Part shown: positions 26,512-37,262 of the stretch, one piece after another
Layout: every line of letters starts with the position of its first letter
Numbering within the stretch: position 1 is the first letter of the stretch
DNA from: Streptomyces netropsis
Lineage (GTDB): Bacteria; Actinomycetota; Actinomycetes; Streptomycetales; Streptomycetaceae
Length of the DNA: 64,000 nt
Assembly (NCBI RefSeq): GCF_014203545.1
Contig: NZ_JACHJG010000005.1
Location: 1-64,000, forward strand
Reading direction: 5' to 3'
The notes under the pieces: generated by a model
The model's database searches: none
Seen by the model: only the letters and a program-made list of their open reading frames with translations
Told to the model about the DNA's origin: nothing
Position numbers and translations under genes: made by a program

Positions 26512-27840
26512 GTGGGGGAGCTACGGCAATTCGACGAGGGGCTCCCGGGTGAGCTGCGGGCGCTGGCGGAGGCACTGCGGAGGCTCTTCGCGGGGTTGAG
26601 GATCTCCGAGAGGCGCTATGCCGCCCGCAGGAGCTACGACTCCTCGACGATCTCCCGCTACCTCAGCGGCCGACGGCTGCCACCGTGGGAGTTCATCCTC
26701 AACCTGCTGCACGACGTCGCGGAGGAACGGGGCACGGTTCCCACCGCCGAGACGACGGAGATGCTGCGCTCCTTGCACATCGCCGCGCTCGAGGCGGGGA
26801 AGAGCCCCACCCACAAGGTCCAGCTGCTGGAACAGCAGCTGGCACTGGCCGACCAGCAGGCGCGCCGGGTGGCCTCGCGGGAGCGGTGGCTGGAGGACAC
26901 ACTGCGGGACAAGGAACATCGCATCCGGGACCTTCAGATGCAGTTCCGCGAGCTCCAGGCCTCGATCTCCCTGGACCCCGGGCCGTCCGCCCGCGGCATG
27001 GACCGGGACGCCGAACGGGCGCGGCTGTGCGCGGAGATCCGGCAGCTGAAGGAGGAGCTGGAACAGGCCCGGGCCTTGCACCGGCAGGCGGAAGAACGCT
27101 GTGACCAGCTCGAACGACAGCTTGCCGAAGCCGAAGGCGGTCCGCGCGAGGACGGCCCGGGGGAGTTGACGGCCGTCGGCCCTGAAGCCGTCGACGAGAG
27201 CACGATCCGCACCGTCATCCACGGTGACGTCTTCTACAACATCAACTCGCAGTGGGCTATCGACGAGCACTTTGTCGAGTCCATGACCGTCAAGTTGCTG
27301 AGCGATGGGCGGATCAGGGGCAACGGTCTGCTCGTCGACCGCACGACCGTAGTCACCACGTGGTCGGCGCTCGGGGCCCTGCCCGATGGGGTGCCCGTGC
27401 TGGTGATTGCCAGTGGTGAGGCCGTGAACGCAGAAGTGGCTGAGTGGCTGCCGTCGGACCCCGAGGACCGGGGAGGGCGGGAGGTGTTCCCGAACCTGGC
27501 GGTCTTGAGACTGGCCTCTCCTATTGCCTCCTCCGTGCCGACGGTCAATTTCGACGGGCAGCCACCGCCGGGCAGCCAATTGCTCGTCAGCGGGTACGTC
27601 CGTAGCGGTCCTGGAGCAGGGGAGCGCTATTCCTGCCTGCTGGAGGTCAAGGGCCGGACCGGTAGCTGGATACGGGTCGAGGGCGAGCTCGTCAACGGCC
27701 TCGGGGGTGCTCCGGCATTCCACGTGGGGACGGGTGCGCTGGTGGGCCTGGTCGGTGTCCGTTCACGAGACGGCTCGAAGGGCCTGCTCGTCCCCGCCGA
27801 AGCCCTCCGCGACCTGACCACCCTGTCCTGGCCGGACTAG
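26512..27840 (+). CDS. HTH / coiled-coil / degenerate trypsin-fold protein
   Basis: This 442-residue protein is read from GTG 26512; a longer in-frame start at 26383 would add a Cys/Arg-rich stretch and is less likely. It has a XRE-like HTH with SSTISRYLSGRRLPPWEF (about 30-65), a Leu/Gln/Glu-rich coiled coil (about 100-210), and a C-terminal domain (about 245-440) with the layout of a trypsin-like protease. There the catalytic positions are changed: Trp284 where the His of the TAAH motif is expected, Asn328 for Asp in NLAVLRL, and Gly398 for Ser in GLGGAP. It is therefore probably a non-proteolytic binding or signalling module. Partner and function are unknown. Confidence 0.75.
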   Translation: MGELRQFDEGLPGELRALAEALRRLFAGLRISERRYAARRSYDSSTISRYLSGRRLPPWEFILNLLHDVAEERGTVPTAETTEMLRSLHIAALEAGKSPTHKVQLLEQQLALADQQARRVASRERWLEDTLRDKEHRIRDLQMQFRELQASISLDPGPSARGMDRDAERARLCAEIRQLKEELEQARALHRQAEERCDQLERQLAEAEGGPREDGPGELTAVGPEAVDESTIRTVIHGDVFYNINSQWAIDEHFVESMTVKLLSDGRIRGNGLLVDRTTVVTTWSALGALPDGVPVLVIASGEAVNAEVAEWLPSDPEDRGGREVFPNLAVLRLASPIASSVPTVNFDGQPPPGSQLLVSGYVRSGPGAGERYSCLLEVKGRTGSWIRVEGELVNGLGGAPAFHVGTGALVGLVGVRSRDGSKGLLVPAEALRDLTTLSWPD

Positions 27841-27880
27841 GAGCGGCGGAATTCGCATGCGCCCCCGACCACCCCCCGGC

Positions 27881-27886
27881 TATCGT
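27881..27886 (+). promoter_or_regulatory. -10 box of the ABC-F transcript
   Basis: TATCGT ends seven bases before the leader ATG at 27894, so transcription should start at or next to that ATG and the leader peptide would be read from a leaderless 5' end. No good -35 is visible. Confidence 0.5.
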
Positions 27887-27893
27887 CGTTCCC

Positions 27894-27917
27894 ATGTCTA
27901 CGCCCCGCATTTCCTAG
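27894..27917 (+). CDS. Seven-codon leader peptide MSTPRIS
   Basis: ATG TCT ACG CCC CGC ATT TCC TAG lies between a -10 box and an 11-bp hairpin whose 5' arm begins inside the stop codon. Short leader peptides in front of ABC-F resistance genes commonly control ribosome-mediated attenuation. A ribosome halted near the end of this reading frame would cover the 5' arm of the hairpin. Translation is inferred, not shown. Confidence 0.6.
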   Translation: MSTPRIS

Positions 27918-27958
27918 CTCAAGGACCCGATCCCACGCCACCCGTGTGTCCTTGAGCT
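27916..27958 (+). terminator. Attenuator hairpin before the ABC-F gene
   Basis: AGCTCAAGGAC (27916-27926) and GTCCTTGAGCT (27948-27958) are perfect complements with a 21-base loop, followed by GTTTCG. It stands 18 bases before the ABC-F start and overlaps the leader-peptide stop codon, which is the geometry of a transcription attenuator. Confidence 0.7.
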
Positions 27959-27976
27959 GTTTCGGAGCGTAACTCC

Positions 27977-29581
<1,605 letters not shown>

Positions 29582-29595
29582 CGGTGCCGGCGCGG

Positions 29596-30357
29596 TCAGA
29601 CCGGCTTGCGGGCCTCGATCAGGAAACGGGTCGAGTGCGCGACGAACGGGCCCTCGGCCCGGATCTTCCCGTCGAGCTCCCGCAGCCGGTCGCGGTACCG
29701 GTCGACGGTGAAGCCGGGGACCATCCAGATCACCTTCCGCAGGAAGTAGATCACCGCCCCGATGTCGAAGAACTCGGTCCGCAGGGACTCGAACCGCAGG
29801 TCGAGGATCCCCAGGCCGGCCGCCTCCGCCTCCCGCCGCTCGTCGTCGGGGTGGCGCTTGCGCCGGATCTCCTCGGGCTGCGGGCCGAGGAAGTACTCGA
29901 CCAGCTCGAAGACGCTGGCCGGGCCGACGTGCTGGGCGAGGTAGGTGCCGCCGGGCCGGAGCACCCGGGCGATCTCCGTCCACCAGACCGTCGCCGGGTG
30001 ACGGCTGGTCACCAGGTCGAAGGCCGCGTCGGCGAACGGCAGGGGCGGTTCGTCGGCGTCCGCGACGACGACCGCCCCGAGCGGGTGCAGCAGCTCGGTC
30101 GCCTTCGCGACGTTCGGCGGCCAGGACTCCGTGGCCACCATCAGAGCGGGCAGCTTCGGCGCCCCGGCGAGGACCTCACCGCCGCCCGTCTGGATGTCGA
30201 GGGCGGCGGACGCGCGGGCCAGGTGCTCGCCCATCGTGCGCTGGTAGCCCCAGGAGGGGCGCTGCTCGGTGGCCCGGCCGTCCAGCCAGGAGAAGTCCCA
30301 GCCGTCGACGGGGACGGTCTCGGCCTCGGCCACCAGTTCCTCAAAGGTTCGTGACAT
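29596..30357 (-). CDS. Class I SAM-dependent methyltransferase
   Basis: This 253-residue protein has a methyltransferase-11-like core: a degraded motif I (ALDIQTGGGEVLAG), the acidic VVVADADEPPLPFADAAFDLV and the LRPGGTYLAQHVG strand. The start is set at ATG 30357; the longer in-frame extension would run through a terminator hairpin at 30431-30469. It converges on the ABC-F gene with a 14-base gap. It resembles RlmA-like enzymes in gross order but the substrate cannot be read from sequence. Confidence 0.75.
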   Translation of the reverse strand: MSRTFEELVAEAETVPVDGWDFSWLDGRATEQRPSWGYQRTMGEHLARASAALDIQTGGGEVLAGAPKLPALMVATESWPPNVAKATELLHPLGAVVVADADEPPLPFADAAFDLVTSRHPATVWWTEIARVLRPGGTYLAQHVGPASVFELVEYFLGPQPEEIRRKRHPDDERREAEAAGLGILDLRFESLRTEFFDIGAVIYFLRKVIWMVPGFTVDRYRDRLRELDGKIRAEGPFVAHSTRFLIEARKPV

Positions 30358-30430
30358 ATCAGGATTGTTGCGGCAAATCACCCGGCAGCCAAGTGGATTG
30401 TCCCTCGCCCGGGCGCCCGCCGCACATGCC

Positions 30431-30469
30431 GAAGGCCGCCGTCCCGAGCGGAGGGGAACGGCGGCCTTC
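30431..30469 (-). terminator. Terminator of the NlpC/P60 gene
   Basis: GAAGGCCGCCGT (30431-30442) and ACGGCGGCCTTC (30458-30469) form a perfect 12-bp stem with a 15-base loop, 25 bases past the stop of the wall hydrolase gene. Confidence 0.8.
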
Positions 30470-30493
30470 GGAAGGATGCTGGGGGTACCCGCG

Positions 30494-31336
30494 TCACATG
30501 ACGCGAACGGCACCCGTCGGCGGGGAGTAGCTCAGCGAGCGCTCGACGACACCCGTGCTCGGGTTCTGCGCGCCGATGAACTGGCCGTCGCCGATGTAGA
30601 CGCCCACGTGGTACGCGCTGCCGGCGGCGCCCCAGTAGACGATGTCGCCGACCTGCAGGTTGTCGAGGGACACCGCGGTGCCCGCCGTCGACTGGTCCTG
30701 CGAGATGCGGGGGAGGTCGATGCCGATCTGGCTGTAGGCCGACATGACCAGGCCCGAGCAGTCGAACGAGGAGGGGCCGGTGCTGCCCATCACGTACGCC
30801 TTGCCGACCTGCGCCTTGAGGTAGGAGACCAGCGTCGCGGCCGAGCCCGTGGCGGAGGAGCCGGCGGTGGAGCCGGAGCCCGCGGCCTCGGTGCCGCCTG
30901 CGGAGTCGGCGGAAGCGGACTTGGTGCCCAGCTCCGAACGGTCGGAGGTGCGGGAGGCGCGGGCCTGCGCGGCCTCCTTCTCCTTGGCCTCGGCGACCTT
31001 CTTCTCGGCCTCGGCCTTGCGGTCGGCCTCGTCCTTGACCTTCTTGGCCTCGGCGCGGGCCTCGCCCTCGGCCTTGTCCTGCTGCGCCTGGACCTCGTAG
31101 TCGAAGGCGGCCTGGTGCGTGGAGGCGGCGCTCTGCGTGATGGAGGCGGCGAGGGCGGCGTTGATCGCCGGCATCTCCATCGTCGACTCGACGGGCTTCT
31201 CGGCGGCGTTGGCCGCCGCCGCCCCGGTCACCGCGAGGGTGCCGAGGACACCGCCTGCAACGCCGGTGCGGACCACCCAGGACTGCGTCGCACGGCGGGG
31301 CTTCCGGTGGCTGGTTATCTGCGCGTTCGGGGACAT
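30494..31336 (-). CDS. Secreted NlpC/P60 cell-wall endopeptidase
   Basis: This 280-residue protein has a basic N-terminus and signal peptide (cleavage near AAAANAA), an Ala/Glu/Lys-rich coiled coil (about 75-125), a Ser/Gly linker, and a C-terminal NlpC/P60 domain. Catalytic Cys is in SSFDCSGLVM, His in AYHVGVYIG. Such enzymes cut peptidoglycan stem peptides (D-Glu to diamino acid). The coiled coil is typical of RipA-like proteins that self-inhibit. It is divergent from nuoA across a 740-base gap; no c-di-AMP riboswitch pattern was found there. Confidence 0.9.
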   Translation of the reverse strand: MSPNAQITSHRKPRRATQSWVVRTGVAGGVLGTLAVTGAAAANAAEKPVESTMEMPAINAALAASITQSAASTHQAAFDYEVQAQQDKAEGEARAEAKKVKDEADRKAEAEKKVAEAKEKEAAQARASRTSDRSELGTKSASADSAGGTEAAGSGSTAGSSATGSAATLVSYLKAQVGKAYVMGSTGPSSFDCSGLVMSAYSQIGIDLPRISQDQSTAGTAVSLDNLQVGDIVYWGAAGSAYHVGVYIGDGQFIGAQNPSTGVVERSLSYSPPTGAVRVM

Positions 31337-31954
31337 GGAACAACGGCTATCAGTCCCCGTAGGTTGAGATCAACAAAAGTGGCGTGCGCCACAATCGCCG
31401 TGCTCGCGCCTGGAATTCGGACTTTTCGCCCCGGGGGTCGCCGCGGCCGTGACCTGGCCGTGACCCGCGATCATGTGCCTCAGCATGGCATTTGGCCATC
31501 CGTGCCGCCCATTGGACGGCCTATCACTTTTAGGGCACGCCCGTCGAGGCTTCCCCTTGAATCCGCTGGGGAAACCTGTTGTCACGTGGCGGACGTCACG
31601 CCCCTCCCGCCCCATGCGCCCTTCGCGAAGCGGGGTGCGAACCGGAGCGCAAACCGCGATCAAGGACGGCGGGTGACGGCGGTCGCCCCACCGGGTGGCA
31701 ATCCCTTATCAGTTGACGGCTACCATTGCCAATTTGCCTGCACCGGCCATGGCTTGATAATGGCTCATCCCATCCCACCAGCGCTGACGCCCCTGAATGT
31801 CACCTCTCGTGATCACTCGGCCGCTTCGCGTATGAAGATCACTGCTCATCCGACTTAATGATCGTTCGTCAGGTGGCGGAGATCACAAACGCGGGCGCGT
31901 ACCCCGTGTCGCAGATCACAGACCAGCGGGCATAGGATGCAGGCGACCCGGGCT
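31337..31954. other. Long intergenic region between wall hydrolase and nuo
   Basis: No gene is supported here. The left part would be the leader of the wall-hydrolase gene, and the right part is AT-richer than the rest of the window and should hold the nuo promoter. AGATCAC occurs at 31836-31842, 31880-31886 and 31913-31919, plus TGATCAC at 31810-31816. TAGGAT at 31933-31938 is a good -10 for nuo. Confidence 0.6.
31933..31938 (+). promoter_or_regulatory. -10 box of nuo promoter
   Basis: TAGGAT fits the Streptomyces vegetative -10 consensus; TCGCAG, 18 bases upstream, is a weak -35. The start point would fall near 31945, just before the Rex-like box. Confidence 0.5.
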
Positions 31955-31970
31955 TGTGAACTGCCTCACA
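31955..31970. promoter_or_regulatory. Probable Rex (redox repressor) operator upstream of nuoA
   Basis: TGTGAACTGCCTCACA matches the Rex-type palindrome TGTGAAC-N3-TTCACA with one mismatch. It lies 10-25 bases after the inferred start point, so binding would block transcription. Rex senses the NADH/NAD+ ratio, and respiratory operons are its known targets in Streptomyces. Confidence 0.65.
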
Positions 31971-32080
31971 TGGGGGTGATCTTCGTGGCGAAGCCGCGGT
32001 CCCCGGACATGAGCGCGGTGCGCCCGCCGGGTCCGGTCAGCCAGCAGTCAGCGTCGACTGGAAGGAGCGAGGAGCGGTGA
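31970..32080 (+). CDS. Candidate 36-residue upstream reading frame coupled to nuoA
   Basis: The frame from ATG 31970 (MGVIFVAKPRSPDMSAVR...) ends in TGA at 32078-32080, overlapping the nuoA GTG in the same GTGA arrangement as the other nuo junctions. The ATG starts inside the Rex-like box and has no clear ribosome site. An internal GTG at 31976 is an alternative. It may be a leader peptide or chance. Confidence 0.3.
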   Translation: MGVIFVAKPRSPDMSAVRPPGPVSQQSASTGRSEER

Positions 32081-32436
32081 ACGCCTACGCGCCCATCCTC
32101 GTACTGGGAGCCCTCGGGGCAGGCTTCGCGATCTTCTCCGTGGTCATGGCCTCGCTCATCGGGCCCAAGAGGTACAACCGCGCCAAGCTCGAGGCCTATG
32201 AATGCGGCGTCCAACCGACCCCGCAGCCGGCCGGTGGCGGGCGCTTCCCGATCAAGTACTACCTGACGGCGATGCTCTTCATCGTCTTCGACATCGAGAT
32301 CGTCTTCCTCTATCCCTGGGCCGTCACCTTCGACGCCCTGGGGTTGTTCGGGCTCGTGGAGATGCTGCTCTTCGTGCTCACCGTCTTCGTCGCCTACGCC
32401 TACGTCTGGCGGCGCGGCGGCCTGGAATGGGACTAG
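32077..32436 (+). CDS. nuoA: NADH-quinone oxidoreductase subunit A
   Basis: This 119-residue membrane subunit of complex I has three transmembrane helices. It has the conserved acidic loop [28 protein letters not shown] that lines the quinone-entry region beside NuoH and NuoJ. GTG 32077 follows GAAGGAGCGAGGAG. It is the first gene of the operon, controlled by the redox box and promoter upstream. Confidence 0.96.
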   Translation: MNAYAPILVLGALGAGFAIFSVVMASLIGPKRYNRAKLEAYECGVQPTPQPAGGGRFPIKYYLTAMLFIVFDIEIVFLYPWAVTFDALGLFGLVEMLLFVLTVFVAYAYVWRRGGLEWD

Positions 32437-32448
32437 GGGGCACCAACC

Positions 32449-33003
32449 GTGGGACTCGAAGAGAAGCTGCCCAGCGGCTTCGCGCTGACCACCGTCGAGC
32501 AGGCCGCCGGCTGGTTCCGCAAGTCGTCCGTCTTCCCGGCCACGTTCGGCCTGGCCTGCTGCGCCATCGAGGTGATGTCGACCGGTGCCGGGCGCTACGA
32601 CCTCGCCCGCTTCGGCATGGAGATCTTCCGCGGCTCGCCCCGGCAGGCCGATCTGATGATCGTGGCCGGGCGGGTCAGCCAGAAGATGGCGCCGGTGCTG
32701 CGCCAGATCTACGACCAGATGCCGAACCCCAAGTGGGTGATCTCCATGGGGGTCTGCGCCTCCAGCGGCGGCATGTTCAACAACTACGCCATCGTGCAGG
32801 GCGTCGACCACATCGTGCCGGTCGACATCTATCTGCCCGGCTGCCCGCCCCGCCCCGAGATGCTCATGGACGCGATCTTGAAGCTCCACAAGAAGATCCA
32901 GGGCGAGAAGCTCGGCGTGCACCGCGAGGAAGCGGAGCGCGATGCGGAGCAAGCGGCGCTCAAGGCCCTGCCGTTGATCGAGATGAAGGGTCTGCTGCGG
33001 TGA
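32449..33003 (+). CDS. nuoB: NADH-quinone oxidoreductase subunit B
   Basis: This 184-residue peripheral-arm subunit carries the terminal N2 4Fe-4S cluster. The cysteines appear in [19 protein letters not shown] and [13 protein letters not shown]2 passes electrons to menaquinone. GTG 32449 lies 12 bases after nuoA. It overlaps nuoC by four bases. Confidence 0.96.
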   Translation: MGLEEKLPSGFALTTVEQAAGWFRKSSVFPATFGLACCAIEVMSTGAGRYDLARFGMEIFRGSPRQADLMIVAGRVSQKMAPVLRQIYDQMPNPKWVISMGVCASSGGMFNNYAIVQGVDHIVPVDIYLPGCPPRPEMLMDAILKLHKKIQGEKLGVHREEAERDAEQAALKALPLIEMKGLLR

Positions 33004-33716
33004 GCGAGCAGGAACGGACACCGGACGAGCGGCTCCCCTCCCAGCGCGGCGGGCAGGGCGAGGCCATCCGGGTCCAGCGCGGCATGTTCGGCGTCGGGAA
33101 CGGCGGCGACACCAGCGGCTACGGCGGCCTCGTGCGGACCGTACGGCTGCCGGGAGCGTCGAGCCGCCCCTACGGCGGCTGGTTCGACGAGGTGGCCGAC
33201 GAGCTGGAGGGCGCTCTCGAGGAGCAGGGACTCGTCCCGGAGAACGCGATCGAGAAGACCGTCGTCGACCGCGGCGAGATCACCTTCCACATCGCCCGCG
33301 AACACCTGCCGCGCGTCGCCCGCACCCTGCGCGACGACCCGGCGCTCCGCTTCGAGCTGTGCACCGGCGTGAGCGGGGTGCACTTCGAGGGCGACAAGGG
33401 GCGCGAGCTGCACGCGGTCTACCACCTGCGCTCGATCACCCACAACCGGCTGATCAGGCTGGAGGTCAGCGCCCCCGACAGCGATCCGCACGTGCCGTCG
33501 ATCGTCGACGTCTACCCGACCAACGACTGGCACGAGCGCGAGACCTACGACTTCTTCGGCCTGATCTTCGACGGCCACCCGGCGCTCACGCGGATCTTCA
33601 TGCCGGCCGACTGGCAGGGCCACCCGCAGCGCAAGGACTACCCCCTCGGCGGCATCCCCGTCGAGTACAAGGGCGCCCAGATCCCGGCTCCGGACCAGCG
33701 GAGGTCGTACACCTGA
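33000..33716 (+). CDS. nuoC: NADH-quinone oxidoreductase subunit C
   Basis: This 238-residue peripheral subunit has the 30-kDa family signature [24 protein letters not shown] near its end. About 80 N-terminal residues are a hydrophilic extension (Gly/Glu-rich) longer than in E. coli-type proteins. NuoC and NuoD are separate here, unlike the fused NuoCD of enterics. GTG 33000 overlaps nuoB by four bases; the stop overlaps nuoD by one. Confidence 0.95.
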   Translation: MSEQERTPDERLPSQRGGQGEAIRVQRGMFGVGNGGDTSGYGGLVRTVRLPGASSRPYGGWFDEVADELEGALEEQGLVPENAIEKTVVDRGEITFHIAREHLPRVARTLRDDPALRFELCTGVSGVHFEGDKGRELHAVYHLRSITHNRLIRLEVSAPDSDPHVPSIVDVYPTNDWHERETYDFFGLIFDGHPALTRIFMPADWQGHPQRKDYPLGGIPVEYKGAQIPAPDQRRSYT

Positions 33717-35038
33717 TGAGCACTCCCCGAGCCAGTGCCCGCGACACCACCGAGGGCACCGTCTACACCGTCACCGGCGGCGACTGGGACGAGATCGCGG
33801 AGGCGGCCAAGCGGGCCGACGACGAGCGGATCATCGTCAACATGGGCCCGCAGCACCCCTCCACCCACGGGGTGCTCCGGCTCATCCTGGAGATCGACGG
33901 CGAGACGGTCACCGAGGCCCGCTGCGGCATCGGCTACCTCCACACCGGCATCGAGAAGAACCTCGAATTCCGCAACTGGACGCAGGGCACCACCTTCGTC
34001 ACGCGCATGGACTACCTCACCTCGTTCTACAACGAGACGGCGTACTGCATGGGCGTGGAGCGGCTGCTCGGCATCGAGGACCAGGTCCCGGACCGGGCCA
34101 CGATCGTCCGCGTGATGCTGATGGAGCTGAACCGCATCTCCTCGCACCTGGTGTGCATCGCCACCGGCGGCATGGAGCTCGGTGCCACCACGATCATGAT
34201 CTACGGCATCCGGGACCGCGAGATGATCCTGGACCTCTACGAGCTGATCACCGGGCTGCGCTTGAACCACGCGTACATCCGGCCCGGCGGGCTCGCCCAG
34301 GACCTGCCTCCGGGCGCGGTGGACGCGGTGCGCGAATTCGTGAAGAAGATGCGCAAGAACCTCCCCGAGTACGACAAGCTCGCCACCGGCAACCCGATCT
34401 TCAAGGGCCGGTTGCAGGACGTCGGCTATCTGGACCTCGCCGGCTGCATGGCCCTCGGCGCGACCGGCCCGATCCTGCGCGCCGCCGGCCTCCCGCACGA
34501 CCTGCGCAAGTCGCAGCCCTACTGCGGCTACGAGACGTACGACTTCGACGTCCCGACCGCCGACACCTGCGACTCCTACGGACGCTTCCTCATCCGGCTG
34601 GAGGAGATGCGCCAGTCGCTGCGGATCGTCGAACAGTGCCTGGACCGGCTGGAGCCGGGCCCGGTCATGGTGGCCGACAAGAAGATCGCCTGGCCCGCCC
34701 AACTGGCCCTCGGCCCGGACGGCCTCGGCAACTCCCTCGACCACATCAAGAAGATCATGGGCACCTCGATGGAGGCCCTGATCCACCACTTCAAGCTGGT
34801 GACGGAAGGGTTCCGGGTACCGCCCGGGCAGGTGTACGTGGCGGTGGAATCCCCCAAGGGCGAGCTGGGCGTGCACGTGGTCAGCGACGGCGGCACCCGC
34901 CCCTACCGCGTCCACTTCCGCGATCCCTCCTTCACCAACCTCCAGTCCATGGCGGCGATGTGCGAGGGCGGCCAGGTGGCCGACGTCATCGTCGCCGTCG
35001 CGTCCATCGACCCCGTGATGGGAGGCGTCGACCGGTGA
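33716..35038 (+). CDS. nuoD: NADH-quinone oxidoreductase subunit D
   Basis: This 440-residue, 49-kDa-type subunit forms the quinone site with NuoB. Visible landmarks are [15 protein letters not shown] with the quinone-binding His, [14 protein letters not shown], and the C-terminal hydrogenase-like block ending [11 protein letters not shown]. It starts at ATG 33716 inside the nuoC stop. Neighbour nuoE overlaps by four bases. Confidence 0.97.
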   Translation: MSTPRASARDTTEGTVYTVTGGDWDEIAEAAKRADDERIIVNMGPQHPSTHGVLRLILEIDGETVTEARCGIGYLHTGIEKNLEFRNWTQGTTFVTRMDYLTSFYNETAYCMGVERLLGIEDQVPDRATIVRVMLMELNRISSHLVCIATGGMELGATTIMIYGIRDREMILDLYELITGLRLNHAYIRPGGLAQDLPPGAVDAVREFVKKMRKNLPEYDKLATGNPIFKGRLQDVGYLDLAGCMALGATGPILRAAGLPHDLRKSQPYCGYETYDFDVPTADTCDSYGRFLIRLEEMRQSLRIVEQCLDRLEPGPVMVADKKIAWPAQLALGPDGLGNSLDHIKKIMGTSMEALIHHFKLVTEGFRVPPGQVYVAVESPKGELGVHVVSDGGTRPYRVHFRDPSFTNLQSMAAMCEGGQVADVIVAVASIDPVMGGVDR

Positions 35039-35904
35039 GTGCCACATCGAGCAGTCAAGGGGTGCAGCTGGGGATGCCGCAGCTCCCCGCCCCCGACTAT
35101 CCCGCCGAGGTACGCGCCCGGCTCGACGCGGACGCGAAGGAGGTGATCGCCCGCTACCCCGACAGCCGCAGCGCGCTGCTGCCGCTGCTGCACCTCGTGC
35201 AGGCCGAGGAGGGGCACGTCACCCGCACCGGCATCCGCTTCTGCGCCGAGCAACTCGGCCTGACCACCGCCGAGGTCACCGCGGTCTCGACCTTCTACAC
35301 CATGTACCGCCGGCGGCCCGGCGGCGATTACCAGGTCGGGGTCTGCACCAACACCCTGTGCGCGGTGCTCGGCGGCGACGCCATCTTCGACGCCCTGAAA
35401 CAGCACCTGGGCGTCGGAAACGAGGAGACCACCCCCGACGGCAAGGTCACCCTCGAACACATCGAGTGCAACGCGGCCTGCGACTTCGCGCCCGTCGTGA
35501 TGGTCAACTGGGAGTTCTTCGACAACCAGACCGTCGAGAGCGCCAAGCGGCTCGTCGACGACCTGCGCGCGGGCCGCACGGCCCTGCCGACGCGCGGCGC
35601 GCCCCTGTGCACGTACCAGGAGACGGCCCGCATCCTGGCCGGCTTCCCCGACGAGCGGCCGGGCGCCGTCGAGGCGACCGGCGGTGCCGGGCACGCCTCA
35701 CTGGCGGGGCTCCGGCTGGCCCGGGGCGAGAGCGGCCCGGCCCGGGTCGGCCCCCCGCGCGGCGTACCGCAGCAGGACACCCCGCCGCACCACGACGAAC
35801 AGCCGCCCAAGCGGCACCCCAGCTCGCACGACGCACCCCAGAAGACGTCCGACTCCGACCCGGACTTCCCGGCCGGGCCGATCGCCGAGGAGGGGGAGGG
35901 ATGA
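35035..35904 (+). CDS. nuoE: NADH-quinone oxidoreductase subunit E, with C-terminal extension
   Basis: This 289-residue subunit holds the N1a 2Fe-2S cluster ([12 protein letters not shown] and [12 protein letters not shown]). The core ends near residue 200. About 85 extra residues follow, rich in Pro, His, Gly and Asp and probably disordered; many NuoE proteins lack such a tail. GTG 35035 overlaps nuoD by four bases. It partners with NuoF in NADH oxidation. Confidence 0.95.
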   Translation: MSATSSSQGVQLGMPQLPAPDYPAEVRARLDADAKEVIARYPDSRSALLPLLHLVQAEEGHVTRTGIRFCAEQLGLTTAEVTAVSTFYTMYRRRPGGDYQVGVCTNTLCAVLGGDAIFDALKQHLGVGNEETTPDGKVTLEHIECNAACDFAPVVMVNWEFFDNQTVESAKRLVDDLRAGRTALPTRGAPLCTYQETARILAGFPDERPGAVEATGGAGHASLAGLRLARGESGPARVGPPRGVPQQDTPPHHDEQPPKRHPSSHDAPQKTSDSDPDFPAGPIAEEGEG

Positions 35905-37262
35905 CCGTGGCGGCCGCCGTCAACGAAACGAGTCCCGAGAAGCTGCTCTCACCCGTGCTGAGCGCCTTCTGGGACCAGCCGGAGTCCTGGACGCTGGAGA
36001 CCTACCGGCGCCACGACGGCTACCAGGGCCTGCGCAAGGCACTCGCGATGTCCCCCGACGAAGTGATCGCCTACGTCAAGGACTCGGGGCTGCGGGGCAG
36101 GGGCGGTGCGGGCTTCCCGACCGGGATGAAGTGGCAGTTCATCCCGCAGGGCGACGGCAAACCGCACTACCTCGTCGTCAACGCGGACGAGTCCGAGCCG
36201 GGCACCTGCAAGGACATCCCGCTGCTCTTCGCCAATCCGCACTCCCTCATCGAGGGCATGCTGATCGCCTGTTACGCGATCCGCTCGGAACACGCCTTCA
36301 TCTATCTGCGCGGCGAGACCGTCCCCGTGCTGCGCCGGCTGCACGAGGCCGTGCGCGAGGCCCGCGCGGCGGGCTACCTCGGCCGGAACGTCCTGGGCAG
36401 CGGACTCGACGTCGACATCACCGTCCACGCGGGTGCGGGTGCGTACATCTGCGGCGAGGAAACGGCACTCCTCGACTCGCTCGAAGGCCGCCGCGGCCAG
36501 CCCCGGCTCCGGCCCCCCTTCCCCGCGGTCGCCGGGCTCTACGCCTGCCCCACCGTGGTGAACAACGTCGAGTCCATCGCCTCGGTTCCCGCGATCCTCA
36601 ATCGCGGTAAGGAATGGTTCCGTTCGATGGGCAGCGAGAAGTCCCCCGGCTTCACGCTGTACTCCCTCAGCGGCCATGTCGCGGGCCCCGGCCAGTACGA
36701 GGCACCGCTGGGGATCACGCTGCGCCAGCTGCTGGAGATGAGCGGCGGCATGCGCCCCGGCCACCGGCTCAAGTTCTGGACCCCGGGCGGCTCGTCCACC
36801 CCGATGTTCACCGACGAACACCTCGACGTGCCGCTCGACTACGAGGCGGTGGGTGCCGCCGGGTCGATGCTCGGCACCAAGGCCCTGCAGTGCTTCGACG
36901 AGACGACCTGCGTCGTACGGGCCGTCACCCGCTGGACCGAGTTCTACGCCCACGAGTCGTGCGGCAAGTGCACGCCCTGCCGCGAAGGCACGTACTGGCT
37001 GGTGCAGTTGCTCCGCGACATCGAGGCCGGCAAGGGGCGCATGGCCGACCTCGACAAGATCAACGACATCGCCGACAACATCAACGGCAAGTCCTTCTGC
37101 GCGCTCGGCGACGGTGCCGCGAGCCCGATCTTCTCCTCGCTGAAGTACTTCCGCGAGGAGTACGAACGGCACATCACCGGCAAGGGCTGCCCCTTCGACC
37201 CGGCCGCGTCGACGGTGTGGGCCGACGACACCAGGACGTCGCACCCGGAGGTGCACGCATGA
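35901..37262 (+). CDS. nuoF: NADH-quinone oxidoreductase subunit F
   Basis: This 453-residue NADH-binding flavoprotein has [13 protein letters not shown] (NADH/FMN), [19 protein letters not shown] (FMN) and [12 protein letters not shown] (N3 4Fe-4S). It takes hydride from NADH and starts the electron chain of complex I. ATG 35901 overlaps nuoE by four bases, and the next gene overlaps it by four. Confidence 0.97.
   Translation: MTVAAAVNETSPEKLLSPVLSAFWDQPESWTLETYRRHDGYQGLRKALAMSPDEVIAYVKDSGLRGRGGAGFPTGMKWQFIPQGDGKPHYLVVNADESEPGTCKDIPLLFANPHSLIEGMLIACYAIRSEHAFIYLRGETVPVLRRLHEAVREARAAGYLGRNVLGSGLDVDITVHAGAGAYICGEETALLDSLEGRRGQPRLRPPFPAVAGLYACPTVVNNVESIASVPAILNRGKEWFRSMGSEKSPGFTLYSLSGHVAGPGQYEAPLGITLRQLLEMSGGMRPGHRLKFWTPGGSSTPMFTDEHLDVPLDYEAVGAAGSMLGTKALQCFDETTCVVRAVTRWTEFYAHESCGKCTPCREGTYWLVQLLRDIEAGKGRMADLDKINDIADNINGKSFCALGDGAASPIFSSLKYFREEYERHITGKGCPFDPAASTVWADDTRTSHPEVHA

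Noticed and set aside
31337..31700. c-di-AMP (ydaO-type) riboswitch upstream of the NlpC/P60 gene
   Set aside because: Expected because wall-hydrolase genes in Streptomyces often carry it, but the conserved boxes (GGCAAACC, GGGGTGAAT, AACCTCGCAGGC types) are not visible on the minus strand.
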